Positions 9,210 through 16,748 of a stretch of 36,196 nucleotides of DNA are shown here, in pieces. Numbering within the stretch: position 1 is the stretch's first letter; every line of letters starts with the position of its first letter. The position numbers were made by a program, and so were the translations under genes. A model generated the notes under the pieces. It searched no databases. It saw only the letters and a program-made list of their open reading frames with translations, and was not told where the DNA came from. Source of the DNA: Prevotellaceae bacterium (lineage in GTDB: Bacteria > Bacteroidota > Bacteroidia > Bacteroidales > Bacteroidaceae); NCBI GenBank assembly GCA_003150315.1, contig QAML01000023.1, positions 1 through 36,196 of the forward strand, in the 5' to 3' direction.

Positions 9210-10559
9210 TCATGCCAATTCCTTGCGCAGGAAGTCGAGTCCCTCGCGCACAATTTTCTGCAATTCGAGTTTGGAAGAATCCACGAATTCGGCTACGGCA
9301 AAATCTTCGGGTGCCACCTCGTAGATGCCGAGTTCTTCCATACGGTCTATGTCTTTGGCTATAATTGCCTTCACCAAATATCCCGCATATATGTCCATGG
9401 GGAAAACCTTGTCGTATTCTCCGCTCATTATTATATGGCGTTCGCCTCCCTTTATGCGTGCATCGGGATTGTATTTGCGTTTGGGCAAAAGCCATGACAG
9501 ATATGAACGATTTGCCGAGAATTCTTTTGTGCGCGGACTTATCCAGCCGAGAACTTCGTGTTTGTCATCGCCTTCGGGTATAGCCGTTACTTCTGTTGCA
9601 AATGCCGAAAGAAATCCGTCTTCTGCAACGGGAGTGCCGACAAGCGGGTTACCGTTTATAATGCGTACGTGTTCCGTGCTTTTCAATTTGCCTTCGATGA
9701 GGGATTTCAAGCTTGCGCCTGCCACAGTGTCGTAATATTGCGGATCTATGACTTCGGAACCGGCAACTGCAATGCGGCGTGTAAAGTCGAGAGCGCCTGT
9801 TGTAAGCAGTTTTCCCAGCACTGCCACGGCTTCCGGGCTTATGGTCCACACAATCTCACCCTTGTTCACGGGCTTGACGTTGTTTATTTGCACTCCCACG
9901 TTCCCTGCCGGATTTGCTCCCTCAAAAACGTTTACTTCCGCGCCGTCTATTTCGCCGAATGTGGCTTTCTGGTTCGGCGATATGCCCACGTAAACGGGGG
10001 CTATCTTGGAAAGTGCCTTGACACCAGCCTTGACATAGTCCTCTTTACCGTTCAGCATTATATTGTAGTCGGCGGCAAGCGGCATGGTGCTGAACATCGA
10101 AATGAATATGTCGCGCGGTTGCACGGACGTATCGGGAACAATATCGAAGGGACGCTGGCGCAGATATGCCGAAATGCCTGCGGTGTTCATAATGTCTATC
10201 ACCTTTTGTGCGTCCATGCTTTCGATGTCTGCCTTTTCAAAGGCTACGGAGCGGAATTCACCGTCGTTTTCTATTTTCACACTTAGCAGTTTACGGCGTT
10301 CCCCTCGTTCCACGGCAACAACCTTGCCGCTCACGGGTGATGTTATCTTTTGAGCCTCGTTGCGTTTGTCAACAAACAGCGGCGTTCCCACCTCAACGGT
10401 GTCGTTTTCGCTTACAATCACACGCGGAACATATCCTATGAAATCGGGAGGACATACGGCAACAGTGTCCAAGCCTTTGCGAGCATCGGAAACAGTGTTG
10501 ACGACCATACCTTCTATTGGAATGTCCAAGCCTTTGTGCAACTTTATAATTTTATTCAT
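9210..10559 (-). CDS. nqrA: Na+-translocating NADH:quinone reductase subunit A
   Basis: 449 aa. It is a peripheral cytoplasmic subunit with no membrane helices. The N-terminal region (KLHKGLDIPIEG, then PRVIVSENDTVEVGTPLF and VSGKVVAVERGERRKLLSV) has the biotinyl/Rnf-C-like fold common to NqrA. The middle has LEGANPAGN-like text (FEGANPAGNVGVQINNV) and the C-terminus a YLSWLLPKRKYN segment. As first gene of nqrABCDEF it sets operon transcription; a Bacteroidetes-type promoter is predicted at 10621-10654. The organism probably uses the pump with menaquinone, in line with the nearby menG. Confidence 0.96.
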   Translation of the reverse strand: MNKIIKLHKGLDIPIEGMVVNTVSDARKGLDTVAVCPPDFIGYVPRVIVSENDTVEVGTPLFVDKRNEAQKITSPVSGKVVAVERGERRKLLSVKIENDGEFRSVAFEKADIESMDAQKVIDIMNTAGISAYLRQRPFDIVPDTSVQPRDIFISMFSTMPLAADYNIMLNGKEDYVKAGVKALSKIAPVYVGISPNQKATFGEIDGAEVNVFEGANPAGNVGVQINNVKPVNKGEIVWTISPEAVAVLGKLLTTGALDFTRRIAVAGSEVIDPQYYDTVAGASLKSLIEGKLKSTEHVRIINGNPLVGTPVAEDGFLSAFATEVTAIPEGDDKHEVLGWISPRTKEFSANRSYLSWLLPKRKYNPDARIKGGERHIIMSGEYDKVFPMDIYAGYLVKAIIAKDIDRMEELGIYEVAPEDFAVAEFVDSSKLELQKIVREGLDFLRKELA

Positions 10560-10620
10560 AAACCGGATTTATGTTGTCCATTCAATACTTTGCGAAAATA
10601 GCAAATCTTGTCCATTCTCG

Positions 10621-10654
10621 CAAAAATAAAGGACAATAGAAAGCGAAAAACAAA
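10621..10654 (-). promoter_or_regulatory. Putative nqrA promoter
   Basis: On the minus strand TATTTTTG (complement of 10621-10628) fits the Bacteroidetes -7 box TAnnTTTG, and TTTG (complement of 10651-10654) lies 22 bp upstream as a -33 box. The start would fall about 55 nt before the nqrA ATG. The spacing is slightly long. Confidence 0.5.
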
Positions 10655-10663
10655 ATAAATCTT

Positions 10664-10876
10664 TCAAAACGTAAAGTCTGCATAAGAAAACCCGATGCTA
10701 ATTCCCCGCAAGTGTAAGACTAAAAGCGCACGCTTCAAGGTTGTGTGCAAAATCTCGTGAAATGCCTGCCGCATGGGGCATGGTATGAATAAATTTTCAG
10801 TTTCTGCATGGCTCGAAAACGAGACTTTTCGGGCGTTTTTCAAGGTTTTTGTAAGTTGCTGAAAATCAGATGCCAA
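10664..10876 (-). CDS. Small hypothetical reading frame beside repeat R3, doubtful
   Basis: An open frame of about 70 codons starting at TTG, with no ATG at its start and no clear ribosome binding site. The central segment CPMRQAFHEILHTTLKRALL is helical and has an ordinary amino-acid composition, unlike random frame shadows. It reminds me of short hypothetical proteins annotated beside genes in other Bacteroidetes, but I cannot verify this. It begins 9 bp from repeat R3, and its first codons overlap the diverged copy of the R2/R4 arm, so it may be part of the repeat family rather than a gene. Confidence 0.25.
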   Translation of the reverse strand: MASDFQQLTKTLKNARKVSFSSHAETENLFIPCPMRQAFHEILHTTLKRALLVLHLRGISIGFSYADFTF

Positions 10877-10884
10877 TTTTTGCG

Positions 10885-10971
10885 AAAAATATAAGGCATA
10901 TATTTTGAAATAAGTGCCTTGTATTTTAAAATATATGGCTTGTATTTTTTACAAAGTGCCTTGTGGTTTTT
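10885..10971 (-). repeat. Dispersed 21-bp-unit element, copy R3
   Basis: Reading plus: ATAAGGCATA, AAGTGCCTTGTA, ATATGGCTTGTA, AAAGTGCCTTGTG. As its reverse complement it matches R2, R4 and R5 from the leading CCACAAGGCA unit onward. It lies between divergently transcribed nqrA and asnA, which argues against the element being simply a terminator. The minus-strand sequence after the array (GCATCTGATTTTCAGCAACTT) weakly resembles the R2 arm. Confidence 0.85.
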
Positions 10972-11110
10972 CTCGGCAACGGGAATGTTGTCATTTTAGC
11001 TTCACAGGATAGTCCGCATCTTGCAATCGATATGCAATAAAACCATGGCCTGTTGATATACAATTATTCATTTTGTGGCGCAATAAAATCGAAATATGAA
11101 ATTTAATTGC

Positions 11111-11118
11111 TATTTTTG
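11111..11118 (+). promoter_or_regulatory. Putative asnA -7 element
   Basis: TATTTTTG matches TAnnTTTG and ends 19 bp before the asnA ATG. No TTTG is found at the proper upstream distance, so only the -7 half is supported. Confidence 0.4.
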
Positions 11119-11137
11119 CGAGCAAATAGAATGAAAT

Positions 11138-12175
11138 ATGAGCAAAATTCTGAAAATTGAAAATTATAACCCGTTGGTTGGCAGATTGCAGACAGAACGT
11201 GGTATTAAAATGATAAAAGAATTCTTCCAACAGAATCTTTCAACAGCTTTGAACCTGCATCGTGTTACGGGTCCTTTGTTTGTTCCGTCGGGCACGGGTA
11301 TCAACGACGACCTTAACGGAACTGAACGCGCGGTCAAGTTTCCTATAAAGGATCTTGGCGATATGAAGGCGGAAGTTGTGCATTCGCTTGCAAAATGGAA
11401 AAGACTGACATTGGCGCAGTACGGTTTCAAACCCGGTTATGGCATATATGCCGATATGAATGCCATACGTGCCGATGAGGAATTGGATAACATTCACTCG
11501 CTTTATGTGGACCAGTGGGATTGGGAACGTGTCATTACTAAGGATGACCGCACGCTCGAATTCCTTAAATATATTGTGAAGCAGATATATTCGGCTTTGA
11601 AACGCACTGAATTTATGGTGTTTGAGGCTTATCCCCAAATAAAACCGCAGCTTCCCGATGACATATACTTCATACACTCCGAAGAATTGCGCAAGATGTT
11701 CCCTGACAAAACTGCAAAGGAACGCGAACAACTTATAACACGAGAAAAAGGTGCAGTGTTTATAATAGGAATCGGTTGTCCGCTTGGCGACGGAAAACCG
11801 CACGATTTGCGTGCTCCGGACTATGACGACTATTCCACGGTGTCTGAAAACGGACTGCCGGGACTTAATGGTGATATTATGGTGTGGGATGACGTTCTCA
11901 ACATGGCATTGGAATTGTCATCAATGGGCATACGTGTTGACAAGAAAGCCCTGCTTTACCAGTTGAAAGAGGCAGGAAAGGAAGACCGCGAGAAGCTTTA
12001 CTTCCACCAACGCCTTTTGGACGGTTCGCTGCCGCTAAGTATAGGAGGCGGAATAGGACAGTCGCGTTTGTGCATGTATTATCTGAAAAAAGCGCACATA
12101 GGCGAGATACAGGCAAGTATCTGGCCCGAGGAAATGCGTGAGGAATGCAAGAAAATGAATATCACACTCCTTTGA
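11138..12175 (+). CDS. asnA: Aspartate-ammonia ligase (AsnA-type asparagine synthetase)
   Basis: 345 aa, the length of other Bacteroidetes AsnA proteins. It makes asparagine from aspartate, ammonia and ATP and has the class II aminoacyl-tRNA synthetase fold. Supporting segments are VTGPLFVPSGTGINDDLNG near the N-terminus, YVDQWDWE and KYIVKQIYSALKRTE in the middle, and SIGGGIGQSRLCMYYL near the C-terminus, which carries the class II motif 3 Arg. A monocistronic unit: divergent from nqrA, with an intrinsic terminator overlapping its own stop codon. Confidence 0.95.
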   Translation: MSKILKIENYNPLVGRLQTERGIKMIKEFFQQNLSTALNLHRVTGPLFVPSGTGINDDLNGTERAVKFPIKDLGDMKAEVVHSLAKWKRLTLAQYGFKPGYGIYADMNAIRADEELDNIHSLYVDQWDWERVITKDDRTLEFLKYIVKQIYSALKRTEFMVFEAYPQIKPQLPDDIYFIHSEELRKMFPDKTAKEREQLITREKGAVFIIGIGCPLGDGKPHDLRAPDYDDYSTVSENGLPGLNGDIMVWDDVLNMALELSSMGIRVDKKALLYQLKEAGKEDREKLYFHQRLLDGSLPLSIGGGIGQSRLCMYYLKKAHIGEIQASIWPEEMREECKKMNITLL

Positions 12176-12192
12176 GTGTGATATTCATTTTT
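12153..12192 (+). terminator. asnA terminator overlapping the stop codon
   Basis: A perfect 17-bp stem, AAATGAATATCACACTC paired with GAGTGTGATATTCATTT, around a CTTT loop that runs into the TGA stop (12173-12175), then a T-run. The last six codons of asnA are part of the stem. Confidence 0.9.
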
Positions 12193-12292
12193 GTCTCCGT
12201 CAGGCAATCGTTCCGAAAATCAAAGAATCTCTTGGCAGGGAAAATAGATTGCATATAAACCGAAAGCCGCTACTTCACCGAAACATAGGAAT

Positions 12293-12330
12293 AAAAAAAG
12301 AGCTTGTCTCATGAGACAAGCTCTTTTTTA
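12293..12330 (-). terminator. rpmE2 terminator, bidirectional
   Basis: AGAGCTTGTCTCAT is followed at once by its perfect reverse complement ATGAGACAAGCTCT, with an A-run before and a T-run after. It works in both directions; the rpmE2 stop lies about 20 bp beyond. Confidence 0.88.
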
Positions 12331-12349
12331 GATATCTGTCGGCTTACGA

Positions 12350-12607
12350 TTATTTTGCCTTGTTTACTTTGCCGTAACGGCTCATAAACTTATCAACACG
12401 TCCGGCTGTATCTACCAACTTGTTCTTACCTGTATAGAAAGGGTGAGAACTACTGGAGATTTCAAGTTTAACCAAAGGATAGGTTTCACCTTCAAACTCT
12501 ATGGTGTCGTTTGTTTTGCAAGTAGAGCGCGAAAGAAACATATCGCCGTTGCTCATATCTTTGAATACCACAGGACGGTAATCTTCTGGATGAATGCCTT
12601 TTTTCAT
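12350..12607 (-). CDS. rpmE2: Ribosomal protein L31, type B
   Basis: 85 aa. The opening [17 protein letters not shown] and the later [10 protein letters not shown] and [11 protein letters not shown] are diagnostic of type B L31. There are no CxxC zinc-binding pairs, so this is the zinc-independent paralogue, often used when zinc is scarce. It has its own promoter (12652-12682) and terminator. No Zur-type operator was recognised. Confidence 0.96.
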   Translation of the reverse strand: MKKGIHPEDYRPVVFKDMSNGDMFLSRSTCKTNDTIEFEGETYPLVKLEISSSSHPFYTGKNKLVDTAGRVDKFMSRYGKVNKAK

Positions 12608-12651
12608 TGCTGTATATTGATTTTATTTTATTATTCGCCTAAAAAGCGGTG

Positions 12652-12682
12652 CAAATTTACGGCTTTTATTTTGACAGGCAAA
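12652..12682 (-). promoter_or_regulatory. rpmE2 promoter
   Basis: On the minus strand TTTG (complement of 12679-12682), a 19-bp spacer and TAAATTTG (complement of 12652-12659) match the Bacteroidetes -33/-7 consensus. The transcript would begin roughly 40 nt before the rpmE2 start. Confidence 0.7.
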
Positions 12683-12760
12683 GTTTTACTCGCTGTTTTT
12701 GCCAATCAATGTTTATTTTGTGTGTTTTCAACAGTAGGTTTTGCTTTCGAGACTATTAAA

Positions 12761-12790
12761 ATGCGCGTATGGAATGCTCCACACGCGCAT
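12761..12790 (-). terminator. Terminator after the ABM-fold gene
   Basis: ATGCGCGTATGGA pairs with TCCACACGCGCAT with one mismatch around a 4-nt loop. On the minus strand it is followed by TTTTAATAG. It lies 21 bp past the stop of the 12812-13090 gene. Confidence 0.75.
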
Positions 12791-12811
12791 TGGTAACCAT
12801 TATATTCTTTA

Positions 12812-13090
12812 TTAGAATTCGAATTGCTCAATTTTCATTGTGGCATACTTTTCCATGTTGCCTACATAAAGTTTGAACTCTTCGGTAGCCATGTGAGCTT
12901 TAAGTGCTTCGGCATCTTTCCAAGTTTCGCAAATCAAAGCCACGTCTTCTCTTGTTTCACTTGTAAAAATATCGTATGCAATGTTTCCTGCATGTTTCAA
13001 AGAAGCCTCGGTGAGTTTCTTTGCACTTTCTATTACGTCGCTTTTGTGAGCGGCATCTTTAATTTGGGCAAAACAATTTACTCTGATCAT
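12812..13090 (-). CDS. Putative quinol monooxygenase, ABM-fold family
   Basis: 92 aa, the size of a single antibiotic-biosynthesis-monooxygenase (ABM, dimeric alpha/beta barrel) domain, similar to YgiN. The pattern MIRVNCFAQIKD, a helix KKLTEASLKHAGNIAYDIF, ALICETWKDAEALKAHMATEEFK and a final strand KIEQFEF is typical. YgiN-type proteins oxidise quinols, but many members have unknown substrates and no catalytic residue can be named with confidence. It has its own likely promoter (13121-13151) and terminator (12761-12790), so is probably transcribed alone. Confidence 0.78.
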   Translation of the reverse strand: MIRVNCFAQIKDAAHKSDVIESAKKLTEASLKHAGNIAYDIFTSETREDVALICETWKDAEALKAHMATEEFKLYVGNMEKYATMKIEQFEF

Positions 13091-13120
13091 GATAATATGT
13101 TTTTAAGTTCTTTGATATTG

Positions 13121-13151
13121 CAATATTAGCAATTTCCTGCAATAGTGCAAA
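13121..13151 (-). promoter_or_regulatory. Putative promoter of the ABM-fold gene
   Basis: On the minus strand TTTG (complement of 13148-13151), a 19-bp gap and TAATATTG (complement of 13121-13128), one mismatch from TAnnTTTG. Confidence 0.45.
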
Positions 13152-13165
13152 GGCTTGGCTTCATA

Positions 13166-13909
13166 TTATTTGTTCCAAAAATTCCACGAAGCCTCGGCTT
13201 GTAAGTGAAGCATCTCGAGACCGTTCTTTGTTGTCGCCCCTTGTTCGCGTCCTTTTTGCAAAAAGAGAGTTTCTTTGGGGTTATAAACCAAATCGTAAAG
13301 CAAATGTTCTGGTCCGAGACTGTTGTAAGGAATGTCGGGAGCGTCATCAACTTTTGGAAACATGCCAAGCGGAGTGCAGTTTACCACGAGTTTATACTCT
13401 TCAAGCATTTCCGGGGTAACGTCATCGTAAGCAATAATTCCCTCACGCCTTGTGCGGCTTACGTATTGCGTCAAGATGCCAAGTTGTTGCAATCCGTCGA
13501 TGACAGCTTTTGATGCGCCGCCTGTGCCAAGCACCAAAGCTTTTGTATGCTGCGGTTTCAGAAGCGGACGAAGGGACTCCGTAAAGCCAATAACATCTGC
13601 ATTGTGTCCCGTGAGCTTTGTTTGGTTTCCTTTTCGGCTTACGCAAATAACGTTAACGGCACCTATGCGTTTTGCAGCCTCGTCAATGTCGTCGAGAAAA
13701 GGCATAACTTGCTGCTTGTACGGGATTGTAACGTTCAATCCTTTGAGATTCGAATTGTTTTTTAAGATTTCAGGAAGATTCTTTATGCTTTCTATTGCAA
13801 AGTTACGGTATTCCGCATCAATGTTCTGCGATGCAAACTTTTCTGCAAAGTATTTAGCCGAAAAAGAATGCCCCAACGGAAAGCCTATCAAGCCGTATAG
13901 TTCTGCCAT
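13166..13909 (-). CDS. aroE: Shikimate dehydrogenase
   Basis: 247 aa. It reduces 3-dehydroshikimate to shikimate with NADPH in aromatic amino-acid and chorismate synthesis. The start YGLIGFPLGHSFSAKYF holds the substrate-binding Ser pair. GLNVTIPYKQQVMPFLDDID contains the catalytic Lys, HNADVIGF the catalytic Asp, and VLGTGGASKAV the nucleotide-binding loop. DLVYNPKETLFLQ and GLEMLHLQAEASWNFWN close the protein as usual. Chorismate also feeds menaquinone synthesis, which fits menG lying 6 bp upstream on the same strand. Confidence 0.95.
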   Translation of the reverse strand: MAELYGLIGFPLGHSFSAKYFAEKFASQNIDAEYRNFAIESIKNLPEILKNNSNLKGLNVTIPYKQQVMPFLDDIDEAAKRIGAVNVICVSRKGNQTKLTGHNADVIGFTESLRPLLKPQHTKALVLGTGGASKAVIDGLQQLGILTQYVSRTRREGIIAYDDVTPEMLEEYKLVVNCTPLGMFPKVDDAPDIPYNSLGPEHLLYDLVYNPKETLFLQKGREQGATTKNGLEMLHLQAEASWNFWNK

Positions 13910-13915
13910 GATTTG

Positions 13916-14650
13916 TTATTTTTCTGCTTCATAGAGGGTATTTATGCCCAAAATGAAATCATTGTATTTGGTATTCTTAAATCCTGCACGTTCCAATATT
14001 TCTTTCATCTGCGGTCCGTGGGGAAAAGCTTTCATTGTAGCCGGAAGATATTTATACGCGCTGTTGTCGTGCGAAATAAGTTTGCCCATAATCGGGAATG
14101 TAACCTTTGAATAAATCGTAAAAAGCTGTTTCATCGGAAATTTATCGGGAACTGTCAACTCAACAATGACAAGTCGTCCGCCAGAACGCAATACGCGGTA
14201 CATTTCTTTGAGTCCCCGGTCGAGATTCTCAAAATTTCTCACGCCGTAAGCCACTGTAACCGCATCGAAACTGTTATCGGGAAAAGAAAGTTGCATACAG
14301 TCATCGGCTTTTAGGGTAATAATGTCTGCCAATCCTTTTTTCTCAACTTTTTTTCTTCCTACAGCAATCATTCCTTCCGATATGTCCACTCCGATAAGGC
14401 TTTTCGGTTTCAGCATTCGGGCTGTCAGTATTGCGAAGTCGCCCGTTCCCGTGGCAACGTCAAGAATGTCTTTTGGTGCATAAGGTTTTAGCGATTTTAT
14501 TGCAGCCCTGCGCCAAAACTTATCCACTCCAAACGATAGCGAATGGTTAAGAAAGTCGTAAGAGTGGGCTATGTTGTCGAACATTTCCGCCACCTGACTT
14601 CCTTTTTTGCCTTGTTCGGAGTACGGTTTTATTTTTTCCTGCTTATACAT
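13916..14650 (-). CDS. menG: Demethylmenaquinone methyltransferase (UbiE/MenG)
   Basis: 244 aa class I SAM methyltransferase. It performs the last step of menaquinone synthesis, methylating demethylmenaquinone. Key segments: [19 protein letters not shown] (family signature), [11 protein letters not shown] (SAM motif I), GVDISEGMI, and [19 protein letters not shown]. It lies between mnmA (12 bp) and aroE (6 bp) on the minus strand. In an anaerobe of this group the substrate is expected to be the menaquinone precursor rather than a ubiquinone one, and the product would be the electron acceptor for Nqr. Confidence 0.94.
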   Translation of the reverse strand: MYKQEKIKPYSEQGKKGSQVAEMFDNIAHSYDFLNHSLSFGVDKFWRRAAIKSLKPYAPKDILDVATGTGDFAILTARMLKPKSLIGVDISEGMIAVGRKKVEKKGLADIITLKADDCMQLSFPDNSFDAVTVAYGVRNFENLDRGLKEMYRVLRSGGRLVIVELTVPDKFPMKQLFTIYSKVTFPIMGKLISHDNSAYKYLPATMKAFPHGPQMKEILERAGFKNTKYNDFILGINTLYEAEK

Positions 14651-14662
14651 TATATAAGTTGG

Positions 14663-15766
14663 TTATATTGCTTGTGATTTTGATTTGGATGTCATGTTGT
14701 CGCCCGCAATTTCTCCGCTACCTATGCAGCGATGAAAGTCTTTGTCGTAAATTACAGCGAATTGTCCCGGAGCTATTCCCTGAACAAGATGCGAGGAAAC
14801 CACATTGTATTCGTTGCCGCGCTTTTGCAATATGGCAGGAAAGACAATCGGGGTATGGCGTATCTTGAATGAAATGTCGTAATCGCCGTCTTTTGTAAAG
14901 GGATTGAGAGTTATGAAATGGGGTTCGGCAATGCGGAATTCATTTCCGTAAGCGTCGCGGGTTTGAAAGCCGCGGCTCACATAAACTATGTTTCTGCGGA
15001 TGTCTTTTCCCACCACATACCACGGACCTCCCGCGAGTCCCAAGCCTTTACGCTGACCTATTGTATGAAACCAGTAACCTTTATGTCTTCCAAGTATGTT
15101 GCCGGTCTGACGATCTATTATAAGTCCTTCTTTTTCGCCAAGATAGCGGCGAACAAGCTCGTTATAATCTATTTTCCCGAGAAAACAAATGCCCTGGCTG
15201 TCTTTTCTTTTGGCAGAAGGTATTTCCTGTTCTTCGGCAATGCGGCGCACGTCTTCTTTCATTAGTTTCCCAATCGGGAACATGGCGTGTGAAATTTGCA
15301 GATTATCGAGTTGCGCAAGAAAATCCGTTTGGTCTTTTACCGGGTCGGGACTTGTGGTGAGCCATACATTGCCTTGTTCATCTTTTTCGGTAGATGCGTA
15401 GTGTCCTGTGGCTATGAAATCGTAGTTATGTCCTATTTTCTCGTAAAATGCTCCGAATTTAATAAGTCGGTTACACATTACATCGGGATTGGGAGTAAGA
15501 CCTTTGCGCAAACGTTCCACGGAATAACCCACAACGTTGTCCCAATATTCGCGGTGCAAGTCTATTTTGTCAAGTTTGCAACCATATTTTCTTGCCACGA
15601 GACTTGCCATTTCCCAATCTTCTTCTTCGGAGCAGTCCCAATTCTCGGAATCATCGCTGGCTATTTTGATGTAATAGAGGTCGGGAGTTATACCTTGTTC
15701 CTTTAATAGGAAAACCGATACGGAACTATCCACACCTCCCGATAACAATGCCGCTACTTTTGCCAT
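14663..15766 (-). CDS. mnmA: tRNA-specific 2-thiouridylase
   Basis: 367 aa. It adds sulfur to U34 in the anticodons of tRNA-Lys, -Glu and -Gln. The ATP pyrophosphatase P-loop SGGVDSS spans residues 9-15. The two catalytic cysteines are present: Cys98 in NPDVMCNR and Cys194 in [21 protein letters not shown] and GSGEIAGD near the C-terminus are also typical. It is the first gene of mnmA-menG-aroE; a possible -7 element (complement of CAAAATTA, 15799-15806) lies 32 bp upstream. Confidence 0.95.
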   Translation of the reverse strand: MAKVAALLSGGVDSSVSVFLLKEQGITPDLYYIKIASDDSENWDCSEEEDWEMASLVARKYGCKLDKIDLHREYWDNVVGYSVERLRKGLTPNPDVMCNRLIKFGAFYEKIGHNYDFIATGHYASTEKDEQGNVWLTTSPDPVKDQTDFLAQLDNLQISHAMFPIGKLMKEDVRRIAEEQEIPSAKRKDSQGICFLGKIDYNELVRRYLGEKEGLIIDRQTGNILGRHKGYWFHTIGQRKGLGLAGGPWYVVGKDIRRNIVYVSRGFQTRDAYGNEFRIAEPHFITLNPFTKDGDYDISFKIRHTPIVFPAILQKRGNEYNVVSSHLVQGIAPGQFAVIYDKDFHRCIGSGEIAGDNMTSKSKSQAI

Positions 15767-15849
15767 TACTTATTCCTCGTTTAATATATAATTTGTCGCA
15801 AAATTACGGTTTTTCTTTCTATTAAATGATTCTTTTGTACTGCAAATAA

Positions 15850-15881
15850 TTTGGTGGTTAAATGCTTTGTCGTTAATTTTG
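15850..15881 (+). promoter_or_regulatory. tRNA-Arg promoter
   Basis: TTTG (15850-15853), a 20-bp spacer and TAATTTTG (15874-15881) match the Bacteroidetes sigma-ABfr-type consensus. Transcription would start about 12 bases before the tRNA 5' end. Confidence 0.75.
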
Positions 15882-15900
15882 CAAAGCTTTTCGCATATAC

Positions 15901-15974
15901 GGCCTCGTAGCTCAGTTGAATAGAGCATCAGATTCCGGTTCTGAGTGTCGCGGGTTTGAGTCCCGCCGAGGTCA
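15901..15974 (+). tRNA. tRNA-Arg (anticodon CCG)
   Basis: 74 nt folding as a full cloverleaf: acceptor GGCCTCG with CGAGGTC (one G-T pair), discriminator A, anticodon stem TCAGA/TCTGA around the loop TTCCGGT giving anticodon CCG, and T arm GCGGG/CCCGC with loop TTTGAGT. CCA is not encoded. It reads CGG codons. Its first four bases are one of only seven GGCC sites seen in the window. Confidence 0.95.
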
Positions 15975-16044
15975 CAATAATCCCTTGCAGGCTTTTGTCA
16001 TATCTTGTTTTGTGTCGTGAAAATCAGACAAAAAAGTTGCGCCG

Positions 16045-16614
16045 TCAGTCTAAATCGTATTGTTGATTGTCATTGTCAGGAGCAGACATGTCGGGATTCT
16101 CGTCTTTCGAAATACTTATGTTACCGTTGGGCGAAACCGTTATGGCAAACGAAAGAAATTCGTCTTCCTGTATGGGGTTTGCCACGCTTGCGGCAAGCAT
16201 TATGTTTCCGTTTCTGATTTTGTTAAACACTATCCACTCAAGAACGAATTTCTTGTACGTTTTCGAATCCATGTAATTGCGGAATGTCGATTTGCGTATG
16301 GGTTTGTCAACAATTACATTTCCGCCCGAGGTGATTTTAAGTGTAACTATGTTGTCAAGATATTTTATGTCGTCCTCGCCAGTTACTATGTCGCCCTCGT
16401 TGTCCGGGGTTCTGCTTATTTTTATAAGGGTTTTTGCACCTCTCCATTCCAATGTGTCGCAACTTGTGCGGGCTGCGTCTTTTATGATTTCCTGTGTGGC
16501 ACTTTTTGTTTTGCTTTCCGCCGGTGCAACACTTGCGGTGTTTTCTTTTTTCTCTCCACATGCGCACAGCATCAACGATGTTGCCAAAACTGCAGTCAGT
16601 ATGTACGTTTTCAT
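16045..16614 (-). CDS. Hypothetical lipoprotein
   Basis: 189 aa. A lipoprotein signal peptide is clear: MKTYILTAVLATSLMLCAC, with Cys19 as the probable lipidation site, followed by GEKKENTASV, so it is likely in the outer membrane or periplasmic leaflet. The rest has a strand-rich middle (TLEWRGAKTLIKIS, NIVTLKITSGGNVIV) and an acidic, Asn/Asp-rich C-terminus (DENPDMSAPDNDNQQYDLD). I recognise no family. It is transcribed away from the ABC ATPase gene and ends 70 bp from the tRNA. Confidence 0.7.
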   Translation of the reverse strand: MKTYILTAVLATSLMLCACGEKKENTASVAPAESKTKSATQEIIKDAARTSCDTLEWRGAKTLIKISRTPDNEGDIVTGEDDIKYLDNIVTLKITSGGNVIVDKPIRKSTFRNYMDSKTYKKFVLEWIVFNKIRNGNIMLAASVANPIQEDEFLSFAITVSPNGNISISKDENPDMSAPDNDNQQYDLD

Positions 16615-16718
16615 TGTCTATGTGATTTTGTGTGCGAATTTACGAATTTACGCTGCAAGTTCATCACTTTCGCGGCTTGAATCTTTATGACACGGCTTAT
16701 AAAGTGATATGTTTTTTA

Positions 16719-16726
16719 TAAATTTG
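16719..16726 (+). promoter_or_regulatory. Putative -7 element of the ABC ATPase gene
   Basis: TAAATTTG fits TAnnTTTG and ends 22 bp before the ATG at 16749. No well-placed TTTG is seen upstream. Confidence 0.4.
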
Positions 16727-16748
16727 CAACAAACAGAATCACATTCTT

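Larger units (their letters stand above)
10560..11137. other. 578-bp divergent intergenic region nqrA/asnA
   Basis: It contains the nqrA promoter (10621-10654), an uncertain small reading frame (10664-10876, minus), repeat R3 (10885-10971) and the asnA -7 element (11111-11118). ATTTTCAG near 10796 and CTGAAAAT near 10860 are a long-range inverted repeat enclosing smaller stems such as CTCGAAAACGAG, so a structured transcript is possible but unproven. Confidence 0.55.

Noticed and set aside
10885..10971. Repeat R3 as a rho-independent terminator
   Set aside because: It lies between the 5' ends of two divergent genes, where no transcript is expected to end.
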